64,000 nucleotides of DNA, taken from NCBI GenBank assembly GCA_016801845.1, contig CM028918.1:16236501-16300500 (forward strand). Direction: 5' to 3'. Positions 11,080 to 21,752 of the stretch are shown piece after piece. Positions within the stretch are counted from its first letter, which is position 1; each line of letters begins with the position of its first letter. Below the pieces are notes generated by a model that did not search any database, was not told where the DNA came from, and saw nothing but the letters and a program-made list of their open reading frames with translations. The position numbers and the translations under genes are program-made. The stretch comes from Polydactylus sextarius. Its lineage: Eukaryota > Chordata > Actinopteri > Polynemidae.

Positions 11080-12714
11080 ACTCAGCAGATAAATGAGTTC
11101 ACTGCTTTAAAACATTTCTTCACAGCATCGTCTTACGTCCAAATTTCATTACAGCAGACAGAGAGAAAAACCAGGAGCTAATCAAACTGTTAAACCTGTT
11201 TTACATCCATGTTGATATTGATGAGACATCTGTTATATTCATCAACCAGGTTCCAAGTTGCTATTTATTTATATAATGTTTGTATCCAAGACATATCCTG
11301 TTCAAGTGTAAAGTCCATGTTATTTTTTTTATTTTTAAAGTGCTTCAGTGTTTTTTAGTGTCATTTCACATCATTGTCTAAATACCCAGTGTATATTTTT
11401 TTTTCCACAACGCTTTACTGTGACCTTGCTTTTAATATCACTGATTGATATATTAATTATGGCTGCAACAATACACAAAATTCATGGTACGGTTCGGTTC
11501 GATACTTATAGTGTCACGGTTCAATATTTTTTCAATACAAAAAAGAGAAATTTCCATGCCTTTTTTAACTTGTAGTTTATCGAAATTACCAACATTTCTT
11601 TCAACTCAAAATGATCACAGGGTTTCACATATAACAATCAATGTGTGGCGGCTTCTCTAGAATAAACACTGACTGCTACAAATTATTCAATTTTTTTTTT
11701 TCCAACACTAAACACAACATAAAAATAAACATTTTCTCGTTCTCACCCCATTTTATTTGTCTTCATGGAGCAGGAGCTCTGTATGCATGATGACTTGAAC
11801 TGTCTGCCTGAGAGATAAACCTTCAGCCAGGAGAGGGCAGCACAGATTATGTTGAATGAGGAGAACGGCTAAACGTTGAAAAGCAGATTTTTAAGAGAGG
11901 AAAATCATTGGTTATACTCCGATTAAGATATCAGACTGTTTTGTTAAGCTGACTAGAAATTTTGGGAAAATAAAGTTATTATACTGGCTCCCTGCCCGTT
12001 TTCTGCATTTTTTCCCAAAACCAGTCAAATTATTATTATTATTATTACATTAATTTTTGAACATTCAAAGGGGGAAGAAAAAAAAGAGTGGTGATTACTG
12101 TGGGCATGTGGTCATAATCAGTATTTGGGATCATAAAGGGTCAAAGCTGTGTTAAAATCTACTTTTATGTGAATTATTGTGAGATCAAATCCGTCAGTGA
12201 ACCTACCACATGTACTCAAGTGTTTCTGGTATTTATTTGCTTGTCATTTGTGGGTGATGCCTCCCGAGCTCTGCTGCTGCTGTAACCACATCCTTAGACC
12301 CGTCCACAGAGCTCTTCTCAAACTGCTCTCACTTCTCAGAAAAAAGCCTGTCTTCAATAATATAAAGAGGAAGCTCTAATTATTTAAAGACCATGTTATC
12401 TCTATGTTCTTTCTTTAGGTGCTATATGCAGTATATTTACACACAAGTGAAACCATTGATTTATAATGAACACGTTGTAAAAGGAGTTTGCACTGATGCA
12501 TTTATCACACTATAACTGTCATACCTTCTAACTTCACCAACCTTTTATACAACTTCTCAATTCGATGTGCAAGTATTTGCGCTTTCATGCAAATTTATCT
12601 TAGCCTATCTTACACAGGATCAGAGATGAGATGACAAGCTTCCCCGCCCTCAGCAACTGTGACAAGAGAGACGAACTCCTCACAGATCTTAAAGTCTGAG
12701 AGGCTCAAAGAACA
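11080..12714. other. Intergenic region between receptor genes A and B
   Basis: Holds the gene A 3'UTR, a repeat-like block from about 11455 (listed separately), a poly-T run at 11691-11701, an ATT triplet run near 12030-12047, and the gene B promoter and 5'UTR. No coding exon was seen. Confidence 0.6.
11455..11850. repeat. Dispersed repeat resembling a fish non-autonomous DNA transposon
   Basis: The run of words GGCTGCAACAATACACAAAA, GGTTCGGTTCGATAC, GTGTCACGGTTCAATATT and GTGTGGCGGCTTCTCTA matches, as far as remembered, a common teleost interspersed element of probable hAT origin. No ORF for a transposase is present. Ends are approximate. Confidence 0.45.
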
Positions 12715-14458
12715 ATGGCTCTGATGGATTATACGTCTTTATTTCTGGCAGTGGTGATTCAGTTTGCAGGTAGGACTACATGCGACATTTGAATAGCAGT
12801 ACAAAAATCAAAGGTTTAGTAATTTGCAATTTTTATAGAAAGAGACAGCCGTGTGTGTTTAATGTCATGTCATAAACGAGACAATTTAAATTTTTATCTA
12901 AAACGCTCTTTACAATAAATGTGATTTTCTTTTATGATATTTATCTCTCACTGTCTCAACAGCTGTGACTGAATGTTTTGACTTCTTTCTTGTGAAACCT
13001 GGAGATGACATCACTTTGCCTTGCCAAAATGTTGATCAGGCTAAATGTGACAATACTACCTGGATCAATAAGTCAAGGGACACATCAGTAGCAGTGCACC
13101 TGTTCAAGTTTGGGCAGATCACTGAAGAAGCCAAATCCAGATCAGACAGACTGAGTGTTACAGAGAAATGTTCTCTGGTTATAAAGAAGGTCACATATGA
13201 GGATGTTGGTCTGTATGGCTGCCTACCACACAAGTCTATGGTTGATCTGTCTGTTGTTAAAAGTGAGTATTAATATGATAATGTTTTAGAACAATTTAGT
13301 GAAACATGACAATAACGATGATCACAGTGATGAAGTTGATTTTACTCTTCTTCTCTTCGTCTTAACCAGTGACTGAACAGCAGTTCGGTGACAAGGTGAC
13401 GTTAAACTTCTCTGTGCTGACACCAAAAAACTGTAAATACACAATGCAGTGGGTGTATGAGGGAAAATATGTGGATAAAAACCACACAGATCTGATAACA
13501 TCACAGTCGGAGTGCTGGACCAGTGTGACATTTCTGAAATCTCACTTCATTTATGACTTATTGAAGTGTAACGTTACTTGCATTTACACTGGAACGGTGC
13601 AGCAGTTTACCTTCACACCTCAGTCCTCAGGTGAGATGTGCCATTAGAAGATCTTTGATGTGTGTGCGAAGCCTTTTGAGTACACGGTTTTAAACAGAAG
13701 AACAAACAGATGTTTTTTTTTTTTTTTATTTCTCCTCTCAGGTTATTGGTGGTTATTTATCACTGTAGCTGTGGGTTTAGTAACAATCCTGATAATTGTG
13801 GTGGCAGTCATCATATGGAAACGAACTAACGGTGAGAATGGTCACATATGAAGCTTTTTTAAAACAATAATACTGGATTTTCTCTAATAGCTTAAATTTT
13901 CCTCCACCCCTCTTTCCCACCCCCACACCCAGGGAACAAATCGCAAATGGATCACAATACTGTGAGTCTTAAATTCAGAGACCATACATTTACACTGATG
14001 TGTATTAAAATAAAAATAAAATTTAAGTCCATGTTACTGAGCAATACTGTTGTCTTCACTGTTTAGGATGATCCTGAGGACGGTGTTTCCTACGCCACCC
14101 TCAGCTTTGTCCAGAAAACCAACAGTAATGTCCGGGTGAGTTGTCTGAAGCATTTTTAAAAAAGAAAAAAACTGGAACATCAGATCATATAAATATATTG
14201 GAGTGTACTTCGATGGTCAGTTAGTCAGTCTGAATAGAGACAATTGATGCAATTTATCATTATATTTTCTAAAGAAAATTGACAGGTTATTATTATTTGT
14301 GTGGTGAGTGTGCTGTGTTTATGTGTTAAAGCACCTCTCTCTTTATGTTTAAGACCGTTTCCCTTTCTGTTTCCCAGATTCAGGGCAGTGGTGATGACAG
14401 CAACAATGTGACCTACAGCAGTATAAGGACTTTCTCCCCTTCTGCCAGAGGTTTCTGA
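12715..14458 (+). CDS. Receptor gene B: two-Ig receptor with two ITIMs
   Basis: Seven exons, 12715-12769, 12963-13262, 13370-13630, 13742-13831, 13933-13961, 14067-14135 and 14378-14458, give 294 residues. The leader ends QFAA. The V-type Ig exon has ITLPCQNV, the core tryptophan in TTWINK, KCSLVIKKVT and GLYGCLPH. The second Ig exon starts VTEQQFGDKV and ends in TPQSSG; its first core cysteine is replaced (TLNFSV), a departure from A and D. The TM segment is at about 208-231, starting YWWLFITVAV and ending IIWKRTN. The cytoplasmic exons carry two ITIM consensus sites, VSYATL (Tyr254) and VTYSSI (Tyr281), of the kind that recruit SHP-1/SHP-2. An inhibitory cell-surface receptor on leukocytes is the likely role. 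The ligand is unknown. Confidence 0.86.
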
Positions 14459-14961
14459 ACCCAACATCCTCAGTGCTAACATCAACTCATCAAACATATG
14501 AGGCCACCGTATTGTTCTATTATATATCTTTATGATGTCATAAATAGAAATGTATGTTGTGTCGCTTGTGAAGATGAGGGAGTTTAGCTTGTACAAACCT
14601 TAGCTTGGTTGGTTTGTCTGGTGGCTTCTGGTGTGTGTAAAGACAGAATGGGAGACAAATCAACAAGGAGAACAACTAGGTAGAGAATCAAAGGAAAGAT
14701 GAGATTAGATGTAGCTTCACCGGGTACCGTGTAAACTGAGGGGAGTTCACAGACAGACTGATGCGTGAGTCCATTTCTAACTGCCTTAAAGCTAACATCA
14801 TAGTAGAGCGATTCAAATGCACAGTTTGTTATTTGCTGTCTGAACCCACCATTAGGCCAAATTTGGAGACATTATATTTAGATTGTTGTTGCTGTTGTTT
14901 TGTCATATTGCTAGCTGGTACGTTTTGGTTTTAGCTGAGTGTGTTGTGCTGTTGTTGTTGA

Positions 14962-15141
<180 letters not shown>

Positions 15142-15218
15142 GACTTGTAAACTTTTTTTCACTGTACATTTATTTTACACTGATAACTGATGCTGATGAA
15201 AAAAAGCAAAACATTAAA

Positions 15219-15224
15219 AATAAA
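15219..15224 (+). terminator. Candidate polyadenylation signal of gene B
   Basis: AATAAA 761 bp after the stop codon of gene B, just past the GATA array. Confidence 0.35.
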
Positions 15225-15649
15225 GCTGTTGTGTTTTACTGTTACATGTATGATTCTTTCTAACAACTACACTATGTTGCCACTTTTCCACTTAACAAGA
15301 CACCAACATGTAGACTGAAGACTGACTGATTATAGTGATCATGTAGATTATTTGAAAACAACTACTTTGTGAAATCTCAAAAACAACAACAGCCTTATAG
15401 GAGGAAAATATGGCAATTCTGATGTTAAATTTAACCTCATCATGCAGTGGGTTTATAATTTTATTGAATTAATGTTGAACTCATAACAGAATATTAGTTC
15501 ACCACTGCTTGTTCTTCAAAAGTCACCCCCAGACAATGTGTTATTATGATTAGAAAACTGACATTGAACAATAGGTGTTTTTTTTCTGGTGGCTGGTATT
15601 AGCTTTAGCAATATGGCTTACAAGTAAGAAACTTAAGAATCCAACTTTG

Positions 15650-15800
15650 AACTAGAAAGACCTTCCCTGAGGATCTGAACTGGACAACCAACACCACATC
15701 ACTGGTGAAGAAGGCTCAGCATCGTCTCCACTTCTTCCACAGACTTAAGAGAACGAGTGCCCTGACACCCATCTTCTACAGAGGCACGATTGATACATAA
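15650..15800 (+). mobile_element. Relic of a non-LTR reverse transcriptase C-terminus
   Basis: Translated on the plus strand, the segment reads NWTTNTTSLVKKAQHRLHFF followed by HRLKRTSALTPIFYRGTID and then a stop. The pattern of KKAQ-RL-FL-RLK-FYR-TI is that of the conserved region just after the polymerase domain in LINE-type elements of fish. Only this short piece remains and no flanking RT motifs are seen. Confidence 0.55.
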
Positions 15801-16229
15801 CCACACATACATCTTCCACAACAGGAAGAATCTGCAGCGTGTAGTGAACACAGATAGCCAAAACACTCTCCTCCCTTTCTGATATTTATAACACCTACCA
15901 CACCCGAAAAGCAGTTAGCATAACGATAAAAGCACTAACCTCTTCCCCTGCTCCCCAGGCTTCAGCACCAGTAAATTTGTGTTACTTAGAAATTGTGATT
16001 TCAGTGCTATTACTTGGTTATATTCATAAGTAATCATTGCTTATTTCTTACTGATCAAATAGAAATGATGTGGATGCAATGGTTGTGATGCAGATGTGAC
16101 ATTATTACCATTAATATTTGGCTATTTTAGATGATGAAACCCACATTAAAGTGTTGTCTAATCTTTACATTTAAAGGGGCAAAGGTATAATCAGCAGTCC
16201 TGTCTGGCCTCAATCCAACATGAGCAGCG

Positions 16230-16370
16230 TTGAACATGTTACTTGTTATAGTTACTAACTTTTTCCCCAAAAAAGTAACTGAGTAGTAACTGAGTAACTC
16301 AGTAACTGAGCTTCAGCATTGTAAAAGTAACTAGTTAATAGGACAAGTAATTATTGCATAACGTTTTTTA
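16230..16370. repeat. Dispersed repeat rich in AGTAACT words
   Basis: Repeated AGTAACTGAGTAAC-like words in both orientations resemble a common teleost non-autonomous element. No ORF. The assignment is from memory. Confidence 0.35.
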
Positions 16371-16656
16371 AATGTTCAAATATGATTTGATCGATACTGA
16401 TCGATCGATTGATACTGTGGGACAATGTGAGTCAAGACACCTTCAAATCAAATGTAATATATCATTGTAAATATAATCATTTCTGTGTTTATAATAGTAG
16501 AACAATAAAATACAATAGATGTTTCAGAACTTTTGATATTTATTGCACCTCAACTGGCCAGGAAATTAAAAAAATAGAAGAAGCTTGTAAAACTTTAATA
16601 CAATGTATAACAAATTGAAGCCATCCAAATATAAACTGGTAATAAAACAAAACAAA

Positions 16657-16659
<3 letters not shown>

Positions 16660-16687
<28 letters not shown>

Positions 16688-16755
16688 ACATAAACGTCAG
16701 AGACAATGGAGTTAGCAAACACATTATTATATTATTATTATTATTATTAGTTTCT
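16660..16755. repeat. AT and TTA microsatellites
   Basis: A pure AT run at 16660-16687 is followed, after about 40 bp, by a TTA triplet run with minor interruptions. Confidence 0.9.
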
Positions 16756-17551
16756 TATTATTCTTATTATTATTAGAGGTTCTGTGAACACCTGAAAAAC
16801 CTGGGGAAAAGTGAATGCAAAAATGAAAACTGTACTATTGATTTAATTATTGAATTTATTTTGTTGCCTGAGAAAGTTTAGTTTGATTGATAAGTTGTTT
16901 GGAGTTTTTTCTTCTTTTTTTTCCTTCTTTCTTGGCATTTTTCTTTTCTCCACTGCAAATAAAGGTGATTTCTTTTTACCTTTTTTTAATCAATCCTGTT
17001 TCGCTGCTCTGCTCTCATTGACCACGAGGCTAGTCCGGCAACAACGACTGTGCATGTGTGTTTACGTGTCTTCTCACTGTGACATTCAAACTTCACCGCT
17101 GATGCTGCTGCTCTAGCTGCTTAAGCTGCTGTGCTACACATTTCCCACACTGAAGCGGCATATCACAGTGGTTGTGGTTTTGGTGTTAAACAAGAAAAGT
17201 CATACTGTAGGAATTCATTTCCAGTGCCATTTAAATTGTTTTTTTGTTTTTTTTTTTTTTTTTTTTAATCTCTCCTACCCCTACTTATTTCCCATCTCTT
17301 TTCCATTCTACATGCTTATGTCAGTTTAACTGGATCTTTAGCTGGCTGCTGAATAACCTCTGACCTCTTAATGTTTGCTCATATATTGCCATTCAAAAAA
17401 ATGTAAGTATTGTGTGGGATTATGTACTACTTACTGCGTTTCTGTGTTATTCTATATATCCTTGATTAACATCATGAAATCAGATTTTTGGTAAAAAAAC
17501 AATGCGAATAACAGACAAATGCTTACAGGCTTTAACTACTGCAGTTGGTAC

Positions 17552-17584
17552 AAGGAAATCACACCTCACTGATAACAGGAAATG
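17552..17584 (+). promoter_or_regulatory. Ets-rich proximal promoter element of gene C
   Basis: A segment with AAGGAAATCACACCTCACT followed by AATAACAGGAAAT-like sequence (exact: GATAACAGGAAAT) aligns with 33815-33846 upstream of gene F, where AGGAAGTTACATCACACTA precedes ATAACAGGAAGT. Both carry two GGAA cores 20-25 bp apart and sit 50-80 bp before the start codon, so they look like copies of one ancestral promoter. Confidence 0.45.
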
Positions 17585-17631
17585 CAGACATGCACAAACA
17601 CTATGTTTGAAGTTGAGAGCAAATTCAGAGC

Positions 17632-20378
17632 ATGAAACCAGGAGGCAGAGAAAAACAGGCTACATTCAGAGGGATTAAAATGTTTTTGTTTCTGATACTT
17701 GTGCTTCGCTTTACAGGTAAGAATCACAAATTACAGTTACAAATTTTGATTTAGACATATAATGAAAATTCATTGGGTTCAACTCGGTATAGTCTAGACA
17801 GAAGCCGACATATCCTTAAATTAATCATGAACGTTTGAATACTGGAAAAATTTCGGTGAATGCTTATATTTCTGTCTTATCTTGTCCTGAACAGAAACTG
17901 CACAAAAGCAACAAGTATTTTCTGCCACAGCTGGTGTTGATGTCACTCTGCCTTGTCATGTGCCTCTGCCATGTGATGATATAACCTGGACATTCAGTCC
18001 TTCAGTCAACGCTATAACACTTGTTGAACATGGAAAGATTTTTAATGAAGTCAAACCAAAACCAGACAGACTGCGTGTCACAGAAGACTGCTCTCTGGTA
18101 ATTACAGCGGTCACAGATAAGGATTCTGGTCGTTATAGCTGCAAACTGAATCATGGTGAAGACTCTGTCTTTGATCTGACTGTGAATAACTGTGAGTATT
18201 AACATCTTTGTCTCTAAGGTGCGGTTGCACTGCGCTGACATTGATGCACTGATCAGCCATCACGTTATGACCTCTGACAGGTGGAGTGAATAATATTAAT
18301 TTTTACAATAGCACCATTGGCTAATTGCCATTTGTTCTAAGAATAATGGCTGGCTCATGAAGTTATTGGCTGACTAGCCGGCTCAGCCAAAACCTATATG
18401 TCTGACACAACGAAATTCTAGTCCTGACAAAACAGCATTCTTACTTCCGAGAACTGAAGATCTAACAAAAATCTGAGTACGTAGAAATTAGAAAAGTATG
18501 TGAGTACAACAAAATTACCTTTTCTGCTTCATTTTGCAATTTCAGCTGACTTTAATTTAATGTGGGAAAAAAATGCATTGCTTCTTGACTGTCTGCAATT
18601 GCAGCAGCAGAGCATGGGAGCACGTAGTCATCACTATCTGAAAATGTGCAATTTTAATTGATCGTCAATTCACTGTGAGTCTTGTGTATTGTAGCAATGA
18701 GCACTAGACTGTGGCAGAGCCATAGAGAGAGACTTGACACCACCAAAACCAAACGAGGATGTGTTTAAAGATATGATGTTAGTCAGGTGGGCACAAGGTC
18801 ATGGCTGATTGGTGGATGTGGATGACATAAAAACACAGGCTGTGTGATAATATTAATCGGTTGCTGAGTTTTTGTTTTAATCCAATACCACAAGTCATAC
18901 ACCATACTGTAAAGTGACAACAGAGAGTGTGCATCAGTTTCAGTATTTTAATATTTTAGTCAGATAACATGATAATTCTGTCTATAATATATATACACTT
19001 ATATTTTGGCAAGATGTGAACACAATAGGAGAAAAAGGAGGAATCAAAACAACCTCCACAACGCCATCAAAAACAGCTAAACTGAGTACGACCAAATCAC
19101 CAACAACAACAAAGGCAAAAAGAACAGCGCAGTCAAACACAACAGCATCTACAGTCAATGACCTTTCAACAGAACTGCAAGGTGATTACACATTTCGTAT
19201 TTCTCTGCAAGTCTATCTCTGTCTCTCACCGCCCCCATTGTGGCTCTTATAGGTTCCTGTTAATTGTTTTTTTCCAGTGTGTTGGAGGCTCATCATCATT
19301 GCTGCGGGTTTAGCAGCGTTCACTGTTACTGTGATAGCAGTCATAGCAGTCATCATATACGTGCTTGTGTTTTCAGGGAACCAACCACAAACAGAAGACA
19401 ATCATGTGAGTCTGATATTGTGACAACGCTGAGTGAATTGTATTTATACTATTGTTGGAGCAAGAGAAATTCACACTACTGCCATGTCCAAAGAGTTTAG
19501 GTCACTTTAATGAATTTAGTTGATAAATGATCAACTGACACAGTGAACTTAATTTGTCTCGTCGTGTCCTGTAGTGTCCTGTGACTTTGACAAATGTCCA
19601 TGATCATAGGGTAATCTGTTACATATCAATTGATGTACATGTAAAACTGTAAGAAATCAATTTTGTTTTTCGAAGGAACTGATTTCAAACTCTGCAGGGA
19701 CGCAGACTGGCCCACAAACTAGTGAGAACACGATGAGTTCACACATTTAAGCCAGTACTGTCACACTGAAATGACAGCTATACCATGCACTTTTATACCT
19801 CCAATATCAGCTACTTCTAGAGTAGAGATATGGAGAATTATTGTGTAGTTTGAATATAAGAAGCTGTGTAAGTCTGATTAGTAGTTGTTATATTGTCTTC
19901 ACTGTGTAGGCTGATCCTGAAGATGGTGTTTTCTATAGCTCCATAAAGAAGACCAACAATAAACCTTGGGTAAGTTGCCTGATTGGTTATACTAGTGACA
20001 GTTGTTGGTCTGTCAATCACTATTGAAAGTTTTAATGCTGTCACTTTTCCTTGATCCCCATTTCCAGACCAACATATCAGCTTTGCATATATCATAATTT
20101 AATGAGCAGATAAAAGATGCAGTTTTAGTTGTTAAATGTCTTTTTTTGTTCAACATTTTCAGTATTTTAGGTTGAAATATATTGTTTTACATTATGCCGT
20201 GTTGAGTTGACATGTTTGTAAATTTTGTGTCATGTTCTAGGTTCAAGATAAAGTTGATACTGATGTTGATGATGATGATGAATATTCTGCAGTGATCTAC
20301 AGCACTGTAAAAGTTTCCACTGCAGCCTCCACTGATCCCAGCGACCTGTATGCCACCGTCAACAAACGTAACAAATAA
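17632..20378 (+). CDS. Receptor gene C: single-Ig receptor with Thr-rich stalk and ITIM tail
   Basis: Exons 17632-17716, 17895-18191, 19014-19181, 19278-19405, 19910-19969 and 20241-20378 give 291 residues. An in-frame ATG at 17680 could be used instead of 17632; the longer form aligns with gene F. After the leader comes one V-type Ig domain (VTLPCHV, ITWTF, DCSLVITAVT, GRYSCKLN). No second Ig exon was found in the 822-bp intron that follows. A Thr/Ser/Lys-rich stalk (residues 128-183) suits O-glycosylation. The TM segment is about 188-211. Tail tyrosines are in VFYSSI (Tyr235) and VIYSTV (Tyr266), both ITIM-type, and DLYATV (Tyr283), which is weaker. An acidic run precedes Tyr266. The TM exon is fused to the next tail exon, and a further tail exon at 19676-19732 has lost its donor and is left out. 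Inhibitory signalling is inferred. Confidence 0.78.
18230..18345. repeat. Transposon-derived fragment in the gene C intron
   Basis: The words GATGCACTGATCAGCCATCA and GTTATGACCTCTGACAGGTG, then GAGTGAATAA, match a widely dispersed teleost element from memory. It occupies the intron where related genes carry the second Ig exon. Confidence 0.5.
19676..19732 (+). pseudogene. Dead tail exon of gene C
   Basis: A 57-nt phase-0 exon reading ELISNSAGTQTGPQTSENT follows a good acceptor, but its donor reads ATGAGT instead of GTGAGT. The homologous exon in fragment E (ending at 32468) has GTGAGA at that place. Skipping the exon keeps the frame of gene C intact. Confidence 0.6.
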
Positions 20379-20418
20379 GATCTTATTCATGACTTCTTAG
20401 TAATGTGTATTTTTGTAT

Positions 20419-20431
20419 AATAAAAAATAAA
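20419..20431 (+). terminator. Polyadenylation signals of gene C
   Basis: Two AATAAA hexamers (20419-20424 and 20426-20431) lie 41-53 bp after the stop codon of gene C, a short 3'UTR. Confidence 0.65.
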
Positions 20432-20839
20432 TATAATGCAAACACTCTCTAATATGGTATAAGTATCACGCTTTCTTGTTATGTGGCTTAATTATGACAA
20501 AATGAGAATATAGTGGAACATGAAGCGATCTTTTGTCACTGCCTGACGCATGATGTCTATCACAGTAGACATGAGGTCTGAAGGTGCTATCTTGTTCAGT
20601 GTCCTCATAATTGGACCTCATGTGTCTTCCCTCTGGCACACAGTGAAATTAAAAACCACAGATCCACAATCAGAGGAAAGAATAACATAGAAAAAAAAAA
20701 ACAAACAAAAATACCTCTCACAGTAAAAGTCCCAGTAGCTTAATATTTCCAGAGGAAATGTGGAAAACTTGTCATGTTGTTTTATGGAATAAGGATTAAA
20801 ACAATAAAAAAACAATTAAATATTTAAAGTTGCCTTTAA

Positions 20840-21115
20840 GTATTAGGTGGGCTCACTCTCTTACTGTTTTTAAAACTCTTAAAATCTCATTTGTTCTCTT
20901 CAGCTTTTATCACCTCATAAATTGAGCGTTTACTCCTAGTTGTTGTTTTACTGATTTTGCAGGTGTTCTTATGTTACGTCATTTGTACATCTTTTATGTG
21001 TATACATATGTATATGTACCTGTATGTTAAGGCTGTATAGCACTTTGGTTCAACTCTGTTTTAAATATGCTTTATAAATAAAGCTGGGTTGAATTGGATT
21101 GGAAATATATCTAGC
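20840..21115 (+). mobile_element. Possible 3' tail of a fish LINE
   Basis: The plus strand includes a weak TVFKTLKISFVLFSFYHLIN frame, then a T-rich stretch, and ends TATAGCACTTTGGTT...TTTATAAATAAAGCTGGGTTG. That layout resembles the end of common teleost non-LTR elements. It is heavily decayed. Confidence 0.4.
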
Positions 21116-21689
21116 ATCACAGTAATTATTTGTTTTTTTTTTTTTGTTTTTTTGGGTTAACGAACGACCAAAAGTACCATCATTTACTTTATACACAATC
21201 ACACCACATGATGTCTCATTTTCCCTGGAACATTGCTGCTAAACCTTTATCATCAGCTAAAGTTTCACCTAAAGAAATTCATTGCAGTTTTTTCTTGTTA
21301 TCAGACCATTCACTAGGAAAGTTTTATCAGTGAATGACCTGATATTTAAACAAATCAGTGATTGAATGTGTCAGAGAGATTAAGACAATGTATTTTCCCA
21401 TATCATGTGCATTATAACACATCAGATGCCTAATAGTCCTTTTACCCATTAATATGATTATATCTATTGCTACATCTGCACAGGTTCAGCTATCAAGAAC
21501 CAGTCTGCAGGCTCATGGGAATGACTGGAGTATGATGGGAACTATCTGTTTTACAACAGGCATGTAAACACAATAACAAGTTTAGGGACAGTCTAAGGTC
21601 ACACTGAGCACACGCCTGACAAAGTCGAGACAGATCACCTGTTACAATAATTATCCAAAACATTACTCATTTAAATTTATGGTGATTTT

Positions 21690-21695
21690 TTTATT
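21690..21695 (-). terminator. Polyadenylation signal of the HMG-box gene
   Basis: TTTATT on the plus strand, AATAAA on the minus strand, 58 bp beyond the stop codon of the minus-strand gene. Confidence 0.6.
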
Positions 21696-21752
21696 TACAG
21701 AATTATTTACAATGACTATTTTCAAAGGAACAATGTTTACTTATTAATCACA

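Larger units (their letters stand above)
20379..21752. other. Convergent 3' regions of gene C and the HMG-box gene
   Basis: Contains the gene C 3'UTR with overlapping AATAAA signals at 20419-20431, a LINE-like tail (listed separately) and the 3'UTR of the minus-strand gene with its AATAAA on the minus strand at 21690-21695. No coding exon was seen. Confidence 0.6.
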
